Assembly (NCBI RefSeq): GCF_004745075.1
Contig: NZ_RHFH01000008.1
Coordinates: 124,001 to 188,000 of the forward strand
DNA length: 64,000 bases
Source of the DNA: Brevibacterium sp. S111
GTDB taxonomy: Bacteria; Actinomycetota; Actinomycetes; Actinomycetales; Brevibacteriaceae
Reading direction: 5' to 3'
The notes below the pieces were generated by a model. The model was given only the letters and a program-made list of their open reading frames with translations. It was not told the origin of the DNA and ran no database searches. Positions within the stretch are counted from its first letter, which is position 1; every line of letters starts with the position of its first letter. Shown here piece by piece: positions 44,265-53,022 of this stretch. The translations under genes and the position numbers were made by a program.

Positions 44265-45979
44265 TATTCGGTTTCCTCCACGTACTTCGGGAACACGGGT
44301 TCGGGCTTCGGCAGCGGGGTGCCCGGCTCGAGCGGGAACTCCACGGCTGCGAACGATCGGGGATCGACGTCGGCGGCGGCCAGACCACCGGCGGCCGCCT
44401 CGGCGACGTTCGGGGCCAGAGCCGCGGAGGCGTATGCGGCCCCGGCGGCGACGCCGATGGCCGCTCCCGCACTCACGGTTGCCATCGCTTCGGCGCCGGA
44501 CCCGGACTCGGTGGCGGTCGGCAGCACCTTCGCCCCGGCCTCACCGACTCCGGCGGGCACGCCGAGGAGGTCGAGGATCTTGCCCGCCGCATCGGGCATG
44601 ACGGGCTGGATGAGGATCGAGATGATGCGCACGACCTCGATCGTCACCCACAGCACGGTGGCCATACGCTCCGGGTCGGTCTTCTTCAGCTTCCACGGCT
44701 CCTGCGCGGAGAAGTAGCGGTTGGCCTCGGACAGCACTTTCCAGCAGGCCTCGACGTAGAGGTGGAGGGCCTGGGTGTCGACGTGGCGGCGGGCCGTGTC
44801 CGGGACTGCACGTGCCAGGTTCAGAAGGGCCTCGTCCGCCTCGGTGAGGGTGCCGGGCTGCGGCACCTGGGCGTCGCAGTTCTTCTGGATCATCGACAGC
44901 GAGCGCTGGGCGAGGTTGCCGTACTCGTTGGCGAGGTCGGCGTTCTTGCGGGTGATGATCGAGTCCTTCGTGTACGAACCATCGTGGCCGTAGGAGAACT
45001 CGCGGAAGAGGAAGAAGCGCAGTGTGTCCAGGCCGAAAGCATCGACGAGGTCGAGCGGGTCGACGACGTTGCCGACGGACTTCGACATCTTCTCACCGGA
45101 GTTGAAGAGGAATCCGTGGGCGTGGACGCGTTTGGGCAGTTCGATGCCCGCGCTCATGAGGAACGCCGGCCAGTACACGCTGTGGAACCGGATGATGTCC
45201 TTGCCGATGATGTGGACGTCGGCGGGCCACCACTTGTTGAGGCGCTCGTCGTCGTTCGGGTATCCGGCGGCGGTGAGGTAGTTGGTCAGGGCGTCGATCC
45301 ACACGTACATCACGTGCTTCTCATTGCCGGGGACCGGCACGCCCCAGTCGAAGGTGGTGCGGGAGACCGAGAGGTCCTTGAGCCCGGAGGCGACGAAGGA
45401 GGCGATCTCGTTGCGGCGGGAGTCCGGGCCGATGAACTCCGGATGGGTCTTGTACAGCTCGAGCAGCTTGTCCTGGTACTTCGAGAGGCGGAAGAAGTAG
45501 GACTCCTCCTCCGTCCAGGTCACCTCGGTGCGGGTCTCCGTAGACAGGCGCACACCGTCGACGACTTCGGTCTCGTCCTCGGTGTAGAAGGCTTCGTCGC
45601 GCACGGAGTACCAGCCGGCGTATGTGTCGAGGTAGATGTCGCCGGCCTCTTCGAGCTTGCGCCAGATCGCCTTCGACGCCTCATAGTGGTCCTCGTCGGT
45701 GGTGCGGATGAACCGGTCGAAGGTCGAACCGAGGGCCAGCTGGGTGTCGCGGAAGTTCTTCGCGTTGTCGTCGGCGAGTTGCTTCGGGGTGATGCCGAGC
45801 TTGTTCGCCGCCTGCAGCATCTTCAGCCCGTGCTCATCCGTGCCGGTGCAGAAGAAGACCTCGTGATTGTCCAGTCGCTTGAACCGGGCGATCGTGTCGG
45901 CCGCAATGTACTCATAGGCGTGCCCGATGTGAATGGCCCCGTTGGGGTAGGCAATCGCTGTCGTCAAGTAGTAACCCAT
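44264..45979 (-). CDS. metG: Methionyl-tRNA synthetase
   Basis: Charges tRNA-Met. The 571-aa enzyme has the HIGH motif in [58 protein letters not shown], and KMSKS in [20 protein letters not shown]. The connective peptide ([16 protein letters not shown]) lacks the four zinc cysteines, so this is the zinc-free form. Near the C-terminus an Ala/Gly-rich stretch (about residues 495-545) is inserted. The ATG at 45979 begins [13 protein letters not shown]. It is first in the metG-tatD unit. Confidence 0.96.
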   Translation of the reverse strand: MGYYLTTAIAYPNGAIHIGHAYEYIAADTIARFKRLDNHEVFFCTGTDEHGLKMLQAANKLGITPKQLADDNAKNFRDTQLALGSTFDRFIRTTDEDHYEASKAIWRKLEEAGDIYLDTYAGWYSVRDEAFYTEDETEVVDGVRLSTETRTEVTWTEEESYFFRLSKYQDKLLELYKTHPEFIGPDSRRNEIASFVASGLKDLSVSRTTFDWGVPVPGNEKHVMYVWIDALTNYLTAAGYPNDDERLNKWWPADVHIIGKDIIRFHSVYWPAFLMSAGIELPKRVHAHGFLFNSGEKMSKSVGNVVDPLDLVDAFGLDTLRFFLFREFSYGHDGSYTKDSIITRKNADLANEYGNLAQRSLSMIQKNCDAQVPQPGTLTEADEALLNLARAVPDTARRHVDTQALHLYVEACWKVLSEANRYFSAQEPWKLKKTDPERMATVLWVTIEVVRIISILIQPVMPDAAGKILDLLGVPAGVGEAGAKVLPTATESGSGAEAMATVSAGAAIGVAAGAAYASAALAPNVAEAAAGGLAAADVDPRSFAAVEFPLEPGTPLPKPEPVFPKYVEETE

Positions 45980-46007
45980 AGGTCACACAGTCTAAGGGAC
46001 GCGCGGT

Positions 46008-46115
46008 TGCGGGCGCGCACGGGTGCTTTCAGGCCGGGGGTGCGGGCGCGCACGGGTGCTTTCAGGCCGGGGGTGCGGGCGCGCACGGGTGCTTTCAGGC
46101 CGGGGGTGCGGGCGG
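46008..46115. repeat. Tandem array of 33-bp repeats upstream of metG
   Basis: Three exact 33-bp copies (46008-46040, 46041-46073, 46074-46106) and a 9-bp partial copy. Each contains GTGCGGGCGCGCAC, a short hairpin, and TGCTTTCAGGCC. The array starts 29 bp upstream of the metG start, so it lies in its promoter or leader region. Confidence 0.95.
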
Positions 46116-46138
46116 GACTTGGCCGAGTCTTCGCGAAT

Positions 46139-46198
46139 AGCCCAGTCTGCGGTGAGTAGCCCATATTTGAAGGTGGGCTATTCACCTCGGACTGGGCT
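46139..46198 (+). repeat. 60-bp hairpin element, left copy
   Basis: The outer arms AGCCCAGT / ACTGGGCT and the inner arms GGTGAGTAGCCCA / TGGGCTATTCACC pair, so the element folds into one long nested hairpin. A second copy, 60 bp long and inverted, lies at 47506-47565, on the far side of the AbiEi/DUF559 gene. Aligned in the same sense, most positions agree, with differences concentrated between the two stems. Confidence 0.9.
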
Positions 46199-46224
46199 GA
46201 AACGGTTCGCACCCCGGCACCAAA

Positions 46225-47289
46225 TCACGGAACCAGCGGCTGCCCGCACCGACGACGCAGTTCAGGTGCTTGAAAGAAGAGCTTCTGCCCGAAGGTCTTC
46301 GGGTTCAGAACCTCATGGAACTTGAAGCGCAACACCTTATAGCCCATCGCCAACAGTCGATTATGCTGTCGGCTCTCTTTGTTCATGACGTCAAAGCCGC
46401 CGTCAACGTACTTCTGGGTCCCATCCACATAGAGAGCGACCTTGTCCTCGCGAAGGAGGAAGTCGAGTCTTGTCAGAAGTCGGCCGTCATCGGCAATATT
46501 CACCTGCTGCACGAAGTCATGCAGCCCCAGAAGATGCAGGTTGAATGCGGCTCTGCTCTCCGCATAGCTTTCGGACAACGGCGAAGCGAGCGCGACCAGT
46601 CTCGCAGACACTTTGCCGCCCCGCGTCAGGCGGGCGATGGGCGCTCCGAATAAATCTGCGACTGCACCCGGCACCTCGTCCAGCAGGTGCGACGAATACC
46701 CGAGCCTGAAGATCAGATCTTCGTCGTTGCCGAGTAGATGCCATCTGATCACCTGTTCCATTGCGGCAAACGCCGCGGCGCTGCCGAGCTCGGCCCGCAG
46801 ATCCAAGGCAGTTCGAGCCGGAGAAGTGACTCGGAGCCCCTCCACCTGGCAGACGTCTTCAGCTGAGATTGTTCGGCGTCGCCTGATCAGCTCGGGTGAT
46901 TTGGTGCTTGACACGGGGTGGAACACCGACACCGGTTCATCCGGCTCGTCGAACATACCGATCCTGTGCAGCCGTGCCGCTGAGACCCCGAACACGGTGT
47001 CTTCTGCGCGGTAGTGAGGATAATGAAGGACCTGCAGACGCTTCAGATTCGCCTCGTATCTGCGCCGTTGGGAACGCTCCTTGTCGCGCTGTTCCTCGTG
47101 ATACGTCATCCAAGCCGAGTCCGTGGCGAAGGGAGAGAAGTATCGGTGGGCACGGACTTCACACCGGCTGACTACCGAATAGACTCCACGCGAGACCTTC
47201 AGCAGACAGCATCCCAATGCACTACGGATATCTGCCGTGGAGGCTCCAGCATTGCGAAGATCCTTGAAATGCACGACGTTGTTCTTCAT
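46225..47289 (-). CDS. AbiEi-like winged-helix / DUF559-type nuclease-fold protein
   Basis: A 354-aa protein of lower GC than its neighbours. Residues 8-45 (FKDLRNAGASTADIRSALGCCLLKVSRGVYSVV) resemble the N-terminal winged helix of AbiEi antitoxins. The C-terminus (TRLDFLLREDKVALYVDGTQKYVDGG, then RQHNRLLAMGYKVLRFKFHEVLNP) resembles DUF559 / Vsr-type PD-(D/E)XK domains. At the usual (I/V)E(V)DG motif it reads ALYVDG, with Tyr instead of Glu, so nuclease activity is uncertain. Actinobacteria carry many such two-part proteins, often near defence genes, but no partner toxin is adjacent here. The ATG at 47289 gives a compact N-terminus; an upstream in-frame start exists. The gene sits between two inverted 60-bp hairpin repeats and looks transferred. 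The 216 bp upstream of it holds no other gene. Confidence 0.8.
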   Translation of the reverse strand: MKNNVVHFKDLRNAGASTADIRSALGCCLLKVSRGVYSVVSRCEVRAHRYFSPFATDSAWMTYHEEQRDKERSQRRRYEANLKRLQVLHYPHYRAEDTVFGVSAARLHRIGMFDEPDEPVSVFHPVSSTKSPELIRRRRTISAEDVCQVEGLRVTSPARTALDLRAELGSAAAFAAMEQVIRWHLLGNDEDLIFRLGYSSHLLDEVPGAVADLFGAPIARLTRGGKVSARLVALASPLSESYAESRAAFNLHLLGLHDFVQQVNIADDGRLLTRLDFLLREDKVALYVDGTQKYVDGGFDVMNKESRQHNRLLAMGYKVLRFKFHEVLNPKTFGQKLFFQAPELRRRCGQPLVP

Positions 47290-47505
47290 GCCGGCACACT
47301 GCCGAACCACGTTCTGATACAGCAATACTCAATTCAGTTGCTGTGGAGTCAGCTCCGGCGTCCACACAGCGACAACGTCTCAGCACGGAGTCCGTCAACA
47401 AGCGTCAGCGCTCGAGTCGAGCCGTCGTCAGCCTCCGGGAACGCGCGCCACTCGCCCCCGGGAGCACATGAGAACAGCGTCAACCAACCATTCAACCTCG
47501 CTCAT

Positions 47506-47565
47506 AGCCCAGTTTGAGATGAATAGCCCACCTTCAAATGTGGGCTACTCACCCAACACTGGGCT
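47506..47565 (-). repeat. 60-bp hairpin element, right copy (inverted)
   Basis: Outer arms AGCCCAGT / ACTGGGCT and inner arms around TAGCCCA / TGGGCTA pair. It is the inverted counterpart of 46139-46198, so the two copies plus the enclosed 1.3 kb form a unit with long imperfect terminal inverted repeats. Confidence 0.9.
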
Positions 47566-47600
47566 GCCAGTTGTCCACACCCTGCTGCGCACGAGTCGCG

Positions 47601-48575
47601 TCACTCGCGGTGGAGCCACGCTTCGTAGACGTCGCGCTTCGACAGGCCGAACCTCTTCGCCACCTGCCCGGCCGCATCCTTCGCACGTATCCCGGACTCG
47701 ACGAGTGCGCTGACCTCGCCGAGGTGATCCTCCGGAGCCGTCTCGACTTCGGTGGCACCAGCGAGCACGAGGGTCAGCTCCCCTCGCAGTCCCGCGGCGG
47801 CGCGCTCACGCAGCGAGCCGACGGTCCCCCGCAGTGTCTCCTCGTAAGTCTTCGTCAGTTCACGGCTGATGCTCATGGGTCGGTCTTCGCCGATGACCCC
47901 GGCGAAGTCATCCATCGCGTCGGCGATCCGGTGGGGACTTTCGAAGAAGACCATCGTCCGCTTCTCCGCCTTGAGCTCCTCGAGCAGGCTCTTGCGCTGA
48001 CCGGATCTGCGCGGCAGGAAGCCTTCGAAGCTGAACCGGTCGCTCGGCAGCCCGGAGACCGCGAGGGCCATGAGCACCGCGGACGGGCCCGGCGTCGACG
48101 TGATCGGCAGTCCCGCCTCGGCGCAGGCTCTGACCACGCGATATCCGGGGTCGGACACGGCCGGCATCCCCGCGTCGGAGAGCAGCACCACGGTCTGACC
48201 CGCATTGATGAGCTCGACCAGCTCGGGAGCGCGATGGCCCTCGTTGTGGTCGAAGACGCTGATGATCCGGTTCGTGTGGCTCAGCTGCAGACGCTGCGCC
48301 AGAGAGAGGAACCGGCGGGTGTCCTCGGCGGCGATGACATCGGCGGTTTCGATGGCCTGCCGCATCCGCGGACTCGCATCGCCGAGGTTGCCGATCGGAG
48401 TCCCGACGAGGATGAGTCGACCGCCGGTGAGGTCCGGACCCGACCTCGCTGGGACGGCACGGTCGTCGTCATCGGGGTCGGGCACCTCGGCGAGGGTGTC
48501 GTTGGAGTCGGGCGCCTCGGCGGGGGTGTCGTTGGGGTCGAGCTGAGGCTCAGACGTGCTGGGGTCTTCGGTCAA
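47601..48575 (-). CDS. rsmI: 16S rRNA (cytidine-1402 2'-O) methyltransferase
   Basis: Methylates C1402 in the decoding centre of 16S rRNA. The tetrapyrrole-methylase fold is clear: LILVGTPIGNLGDASPRMRQAIETADVIAAEDTRR, VVLLSDAGMPAVSDPGYRVVRACAEAG, STPGPSAVLMALAVSGLPSDRFSFEGFLPR, ELTKTYEETLRGTVGSL and the C-terminal helix-turn-helix-like tail. The best start is a TTG at 48573-48575 overlapping the stop of the upstream DUF4190 gene (TTGA), with GGAG nine bases before. This adds an acidic Pro/Asp-rich leader of about 50 residues, which most RsmI proteins lack; an internal start is possible. Confidence 0.94.
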   Translation of the reverse strand: MTEDPSTSEPQLDPNDTPAEAPDSNDTLAEVPDPDDDDRAVPARSGPDLTGGRLILVGTPIGNLGDASPRMRQAIETADVIAAEDTRRFLSLAQRLQLSHTNRIISVFDHNEGHRAPELVELINAGQTVVLLSDAGMPAVSDPGYRVVRACAEAGLPITSTPGPSAVLMALAVSGLPSDRFSFEGFLPRRSGQRKSLLEELKAEKRTMVFFESPHRIADAMDDFAGVIGEDRPMSISRELTKTYEETLRGTVGSLRERAAAGLRGELTLVLAGATEVETAPEDHLGEVSALVESGIRAKDAAGQVAKRFGLSKRDVYEAWLHRE

Positions 48576-49003
48576 GATGCGGCTGCTCCGGTGGCGAAGA
48601 GCAGAGCGAACGTACCGAAGTAGAAAAGGAGGATCACGCCCCAGAAGAGGAGCCACAGTCCCGTGCCGATATAGCCGACCCACAGGGCCGCGACTGCCAT
48701 GCCGTCGCCGCGCTCGCCGCGTTCCTTGATCTGCTTGCGTGCGATATGGCCCATGATGACGCCGGCGATGCCACCGATGAAGACTCCGGAGACGACGCCG
48801 AAGATCGAGGCGCACATGCCGATGATGGCCAGCACATTGTTCGGCGGCAGCGGCTGGTAGACGTACCCCGGCCCACCGGCATACTGAGTGTTCGCCGCAT
48901 ATCCGGGATTCTGGCTGTACGACTGGGCACCGTAGCCGCCCGAGTTCGACTGGGGCTGCTGGTAGTACATGTCCGGATTGTTCCAGTTGTTCTGGCTGCT
49001 CAT
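48572..49003 (-). CDS. DUF4190 membrane protein, copy 1
   Basis: A 143-aa protein: a Tyr/Gln/Asn/Gly-rich disordered N-terminus of about 50 residues (DMYYQQPQSNSGGYGAQSYSQNPGY), then the DUF4190 domain with two membrane segments around GHIARKQIKERGERGDGMAVAALWVGYI. GGAGACTTCATC precedes the ATG. The 3' end overlaps rsmI. Function unknown; family members are small envelope proteins of actinobacteria. Confidence 0.85.
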   Translation of the reverse strand: MSSQNNWNNPDMYYQQPQSNSGGYGAQSYSQNPGYAANTQYAGGPGYVYQPLPPNNVLAIIGMCASIFGVVSGVFIGGIAGVIMGHIARKQIKERGERGDGMAVAALWVGYIGTGLWLLFWGVILLFYFGTFALLFATGAAAS

Positions 49004-49192
49004 GATGAAGTCTCCTTGCGTCTGCCTTCAACGGTACAGAGTCGTCGATTGGGGCAAAAGGCGGGGCGGTTACAGGTCTGTCACAGTTGTGGGATCGAGA
49101 GTCGTCGTCTGTCGTGGGCCGTCGTCTGTCGTTGTCTGTCGTCGTATGCCCGGGCGGGGTCAAACACTCGTGGCGCGCCCGAGGCACGAGCC

Positions 49193-49705
49193 TCAGCTGA
49201 TCGTTCCGGTTTCGGCAGCGATGGCGAATCCCATGATTAGCGCAATGATGCCCAGGTACACCAACCAGAACACGATCCAGAAGATCATGCTCAGGTAGCC
49301 CACCCACAGTCCGGCCACGGCCATCCCGTTGCCGCGTTCGCCTCGGCGTTTGATCTGCCTGCGGGCGATGTGGCCGAAGATGATGGCGATGAAGCCGAGG
49401 AAGAAGGCCGATGAGATGAACGAGATGACGGAGAGCACCAACGCGACGATCGCCGAGGAGTTCGTCGGCGCGACCTGCCGGTAGACGACGACCGGTGCCG
49501 CATTGCCGTAGCTGGCGACCGGTGCCGCGTTGCCGTAGGTGACGGGCCCGATTCCGGGTGCCGGAGTGGGTACGGAGACAGGGCCGTGCACAGGAGCTGG
49601 CGTGTGAGCCGCCGGAGCCTCCACCTGGGCCCGCGCTGCAGGGGTCGCCGGCGCACGGTTCGATCCGGTGTAAGTGCACCCGATGGGCAGTACGCGGGTA
49701 TCCAT
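49193..49705 (-). CDS. DUF4190 membrane protein, copy 2
   Basis: A 170-aa paralogue of the neighbouring genes. A Pro/Ala/Val-rich N-terminus of about 75 residues with two repeats of YGNAAPV precedes the DUF4190 domain (SAIVALVLSVISFISSAFFLGFIAIIFGHIARRQIKRRGERGNGMAVAGLWVGYL). The motif GHIARxQIKxRGERGxGMAVA is shared almost exactly with copy 1. Function unknown. The 189 bp between copies 1 and 2 contains short GTCGTCTGTCGT-type repetition only. Confidence 0.82.
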   Translation of the reverse strand: MDTRVLPIGCTYTGSNRAPATPAARAQVEAPAAHTPAPVHGPVSVPTPAPGIGPVTYGNAAPVASYGNAAPVVVYRQVAPTNSSAIVALVLSVISFISSAFFLGFIAIIFGHIARRQIKRRGERGNGMAVAGLWVGYLSMIFWIVFWLVYLGIIALIMGFAIAAETGTIS

Positions 49706-49869
49706 GTCAGTTGCTCTCCGATGGCTGTGGCGGGTGTTCGAGACACCGTGCGATCCGGTTCTCGATGACTGATGTCAACGCTATCGGGGCGTGGGTGCCC
49801 TCAACGGCGAATCGTGTTCCAGTCCTGCACCACCCGTGACAAGGCAGCACCCACCTCCGCTGAGGCGGC

Positions 49870-50715
49870 TCAGTACCCGCTGCCGAGCATGGCCATGAAG
49901 CCGAGTCCGAAGAATCCGATCACAATGATGAGACCCAGCAGACCGAGCGCGATGCTGACGTAGCCCATGATGAGGCCGGCAATGCCCTGCCCACGGCCGT
50001 CTTCGCCGGTGCGTTTGATCTGCCCGAGTCCGATATGGCCGAAGATCACTGCCAGCAGCGGGGCGATCCACAGGAACATCGCGACGATGCTGAACAGGAT
50101 GCCGATGACAGGCACCATGGACAGCAGGCCGCAGACGAAGCCGCCGCCGAGTCCGACGATGCCCATCCACATCGACCACACGGCCATCTTGTTCGGCACG
50201 GGACGCACGATCATCGGCTGGGCGCCGTAGGTCATCGGCTGGCTGTAGGAACCCTGTTGGCCGTAGCCGTATGAGCCGGGCTGACTGTACGAACCGTAGG
50301 AACCCTGTTGGCTGTAGGCATCGGGCTGGTTGTATCCGGCCGCCTGCCCGTACGCACCGTTGGCACCGAACTGGCTGTAACCGTCCTGGCTGTAGCCGCT
50401 CTGGCCGTAACTTCCGCCCTGGCTGTAACCACCCTGGACGTAGCTTCCGCCTTGGCTGTAACCACCCTGGCTGTAGCCGCCCTGGCCGTATTGCTGACCC
50501 TGCGAGTACTGCCCCGCGCCGGAACCGTACTGTTCGGCCCCGGGACCCGAGCCGTACTGCCCAGCACCCGAGCCATACTGTTGGCCCTGCCCCGAACCGT
50601 ACTGTGGCTGGGATCCGTAGTTGTTGTTGACCTGCTGCGAGCCGACCTGAGGTGGGTCGCTCGGGCGATATTCGGGGTTGTTCGACACGTTCGGCACCGT
50701 TCTCCACTCAGACAC
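49870..50715 (-). CDS. DUF4190 membrane protein, copy 3, with a Tyr/Gly/Gln/Ser low-complexity tail
   Basis: A 281-aa protein. Residues about 25-160 are an extraordinary low-complexity region built of YGSG, YSQG and GGYSQGG-like units, with almost only Tyr, Gly, Ser and Gln. The C-terminal 110 residues are the DUF4190 membrane domain (LLAVIFGHIGLGQIKRTGEDGRGQGIAGLIMGYVSIALG), with three or four membrane segments. The tail resembles prion-like, phase-separating tyrosine-rich domains of eukaryotic RNA-binding proteins in composition only. It is divergent from the protein O-mannosyltransferase gene 167 bp away. Confidence 0.85.
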   Translation of the reverse strand: MSEWRTVPNVSNNPEYRPSDPPQVGSQQVNNNYGSQPQYGSGQGQQYGSGAGQYGSGPGAEQYGSGAGQYSQGQQYGQGGYSQGGYSQGGSYVQGGYSQGGSYGQSGYSQDGYSQFGANGAYGQAAGYNQPDAYSQQGSYGSYSQPGSYGYGQQGSYSQPMTYGAQPMIVRPVPNKMAVWSMWMGIVGLGGGFVCGLLSMVPVIGILFSIVAMFLWIAPLLAVIFGHIGLGQIKRTGEDGRGQGIAGLIMGYVSIALGLLGLIIVIGFFGLGFMAMLGSGY

Positions 50716-50881
50716 TCTTCGTTCCCTACTACCCTAGTGGTGTCGACTGCAGAACGCCCAACGATCTCGGCACAATCGTCTCCGGCGGCGTCACGCTTCC
50801 CACCACGCGCAGAGGCTCGTCGCCTGCTCCCTGCGGGTCGCATGAGAGTCCGCCCCGCCGTGATCTCTAAACTGGAAGGCG

Positions 50882-52867
50882 ATGACACACACCGCAGACT
50901 CCCCGGCCCCCACCAGGCGCATCGCCCGCGAGCGCCGGGCCAGGCACCGCGAAAAGGTCCGCGTCGGAGCCGCAGCCATGCGCCGGAAGACCTTCCACGC
51001 CGGCATGTGGGCGACCCGCGCCCCCGTGTGGATGTGGCCGGCGCTGCTCGTCATCACCGTCATCGGCTTGGCCCTGCGTCTGTTCCGCCTCGGCTTTCCC
51101 CACCGACTGATCTTCGACGAGACCTACTACGTCAAGGACGGCTACTCGGTCTTCAACTTCGGCTACGAACGCTCGTGGCCGGAGAACGCCGACGACTCCT
51201 TCAACGCCGGCGACCCCAGCGTCATCGAACCGAGTCCCGAATACGTCGTCCACCCGCCGTTGGGCAAATGGCTCATCGGCGCAGGCATGGACATCTTCGG
51301 TGCCGACGATTCGTTCGGCTGGCGCTTCTCCGTGGCGATCATCGGCACTCTGACGATCTTCCTCATGGGCGTCATCGCCTGGAAGCTGCTGCGCTCACCG
51401 TTCTTCGCCTGCGTTGCCGCCGGCCTGCTCGCCATCGACGGCGAGCACTTCGTCCATTCCCGCACGAGCCTGCTCGACATCGTGCTCATGGCCTTCGTCC
51501 TCCTCGCCTTCTTCTTCATCCTCCTCGATCGCGAATTCGTCACGAAGCGTCTGGCCACCTGGACCCAGCGCACCTCTGAGAGCGGAAGCCTCACCCCCAC
51601 GCGCGCCGAACCGCACCGGCAGTCCCCCGCCGAGGCGGCCACCCCCTCCGCAGACTCCCACGGATCCGTCGCTTCCGCAGATTCCCCCGGATCCGTCGCT
51701 TCCGTACCGGTCTCCGTCCCCACTGCCGAGGAACGAAGGCGCCACCGGAAACGGCGGGACGAGATCAATTTCGGGCCCCGCCTCGGCGTGCGTCCCTGGA
51801 TCATCGCCGCGGGAATCAGCATCGGTCTGGCGATGGGCGTGAAGTGGTCGGGCCTGTACGCGGCTGCGGTGTTCGGGATTCTCCTCGTCGCGTGGGATGT
51901 GCATTCGCGGCATCGGGCCGGGGTCGTGCACCCGTGGCTGGGCGCGCTCATTCGCGACAGCATCATGTCGTTCCTCAAGTTCGTGCCGGTCGCGTTCGTC
52001 ACCTATCTGGCGTGCTGGTCGGGCTGGATCCGGTCGACCGATGCGTGGGATCGGCAGTGGGCGGCCGAGAACTTCGGCTGGTGGCAGTCGCTGCCGGACT
52101 GGCTGCAGTGGTTGCCGTCGCTGGCGCACTACCACTACACGGCGTATTCGTTCCATGTCGGTCTCGACTCCGAGCACCCGTACATGTCGAACCCGTGGGG
52201 TTGGATCGTGCAATGGCGGCCGACGTCGTTCTACTACGAGTCCTACGACCACGGTTCGATGGGGTGTGTGGCGGAGAAGTGCTCCTCGGCGATCACCTCG
52301 GTCGGCAACCCCGTCATCTGGGGACTGGCACCGTTCGCCCTGCTCATCTGCCTTGTCGTATGGATCATCCGCCGCGATGTTCGCCCGGCCGTCATCCTCG
52401 GCGGCCTCGCCGCGACCTGGCTGCCCTGGTTCGCCTACCAGGACCGGACGATCTTCACCTTCTACACGATCGTCATGGTGCCGTTCGTGGTGCTCGCCGT
52501 GACCTACTGCCTCTCGCTGCTGTGGGGTCACGCGGGCAGGGACCGTAGTCCGGCAGGGGGCGGGAGTGCGGCTCGTGGCGGTCGTGGCAACGGTGCGGCA
52601 GAGGCCGGGAGTGTAGGTCGTGCCGGGAGTGTAGGTCGTGCCGGGAGTGCAGCTCGTGCCGGGGGCAGCGGTGTGGCTGGGGTCGGCAGTGCAGCGAAGC
52701 GGAGATTCGTTCGCATCTCAGCGGCTCTGTTCGCTCGCCGATTCACTGTCGGCATCATCCTCGCGGCGGCAGTCCTCGCCTTCGCCTACTTCTGGCCCGT
52801 CTACACCGGCGAAGTCATCCCGTTCTCTGCCTGGAACGATCGCATGTGGAACATCACCTGGCGCTGA
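50882..52867 (+). CDS. pmt: Protein O-mannosyltransferase (PMT family, GT39)
   Basis: A 661-aa polytopic membrane enzyme transferring mannose from polyprenyl-phosphate-mannose to secreted proteins. FDETYYVKDGYSVFNFGYERSWP carries the conserved Asp-Glu pair, HPPLGKWLIGAGMDIFG and GWIVQWRPTSFYYESYDHG follow, and about eleven membrane segments are visible. Two low-complexity insertions stand out: a Ser/Pro/Ala-rich cytoplasmic loop near residues 225-285, and a Gly/Ala/Ser/Arg-rich loop near 555-615 encoded partly by three 18-bp repeats (52604-52657). Divergence from the rsmI side is conserved in actinobacteria. The ATG at 50882 has a weak ribosome site. Confidence 0.93.
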   Translation: MTHTADSPAPTRRIARERRARHREKVRVGAAAMRRKTFHAGMWATRAPVWMWPALLVITVIGLALRLFRLGFPHRLIFDETYYVKDGYSVFNFGYERSWPENADDSFNAGDPSVIEPSPEYVVHPPLGKWLIGAGMDIFGADDSFGWRFSVAIIGTLTIFLMGVIAWKLLRSPFFACVAAGLLAIDGEHFVHSRTSLLDIVLMAFVLLAFFFILLDREFVTKRLATWTQRTSESGSLTPTRAEPHRQSPAEAATPSADSHGSVASADSPGSVASVPVSVPTAEERRRHRKRRDEINFGPRLGVRPWIIAAGISIGLAMGVKWSGLYAAAVFGILLVAWDVHSRHRAGVVHPWLGALIRDSIMSFLKFVPVAFVTYLACWSGWIRSTDAWDRQWAAENFGWWQSLPDWLQWLPSLAHYHYTAYSFHVGLDSEHPYMSNPWGWIVQWRPTSFYYESYDHGSMGCVAEKCSSAITSVGNPVIWGLAPFALLICLVVWIIRRDVRPAVILGGLAATWLPWFAYQDRTIFTFYTIVMVPFVVLAVTYCLSLLWGHAGRDRSPAGGGSAARGGRGNGAAEAGSVGRAGSVGRAGSAARAGGSGVAGVGSAAKRRFVRISAALFARRFTVGIILAAAVLAFAYFWPVYTGEVIPFSAWNDRMWNITWR

Positions 52868-52980
52868 CCGTCTGGCCGCGCGGTACCTGGCCGCTGAGCG
52901 TGTGGCGGCGGGGTACCTGGCCGCGGATCGTTTGGCCGCGGGATACCTGACCGCTGACCGTTTGACCGCTGGGTGCCGCG
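52864..52980. repeat. Tandem array of 30-bp repeats just after the mannosyltransferase gene
   Basis: Four degenerate 30-bp units begin at 52864, 52894, 52924 and 52954 (CTGACCGTTTGGCCGCGGG / TACCTGGCCG type). The first unit overlaps the pmt stop codon. In another frame the units would encode a decapeptide repeat ADRLAAGYLA, but no start site or gene context supports translation. This array, the 21-bp array and the inverted repeat below fill much of the gene-free stretch 52868-53411. Confidence 0.85.
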
Positions 52981-53022
52981 CTTCGTCGGCCCCTTCACGC
53001 CGCTACCCCGGGCCTGAAACCA

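Noticed and set aside
46008..46115. The 33-bp repeats as a CRISPR
   Set aside because: The copies abut directly, so there are no unique spacers.
44234..46159. A 641-codon plus-strand frame opposite metG
   Set aside because: It mirrors metG on the other strand and has no recognisable domain; its end only translates the 33-bp repeats.
46225..47289. A complete AbiE-type toxin-antitoxin pair
   Set aside because: No AbiEii-like nucleotidyltransferase gene lies next to it; the flanking genes are metG and rsmI.
47601..49679. A 692-codon frame fusing the methyltransferase to upstream sequence
   Set aside because: The upstream part is out of frame with two real DUF4190 genes. Only the portion from the TTG at 48575 matches RsmI.
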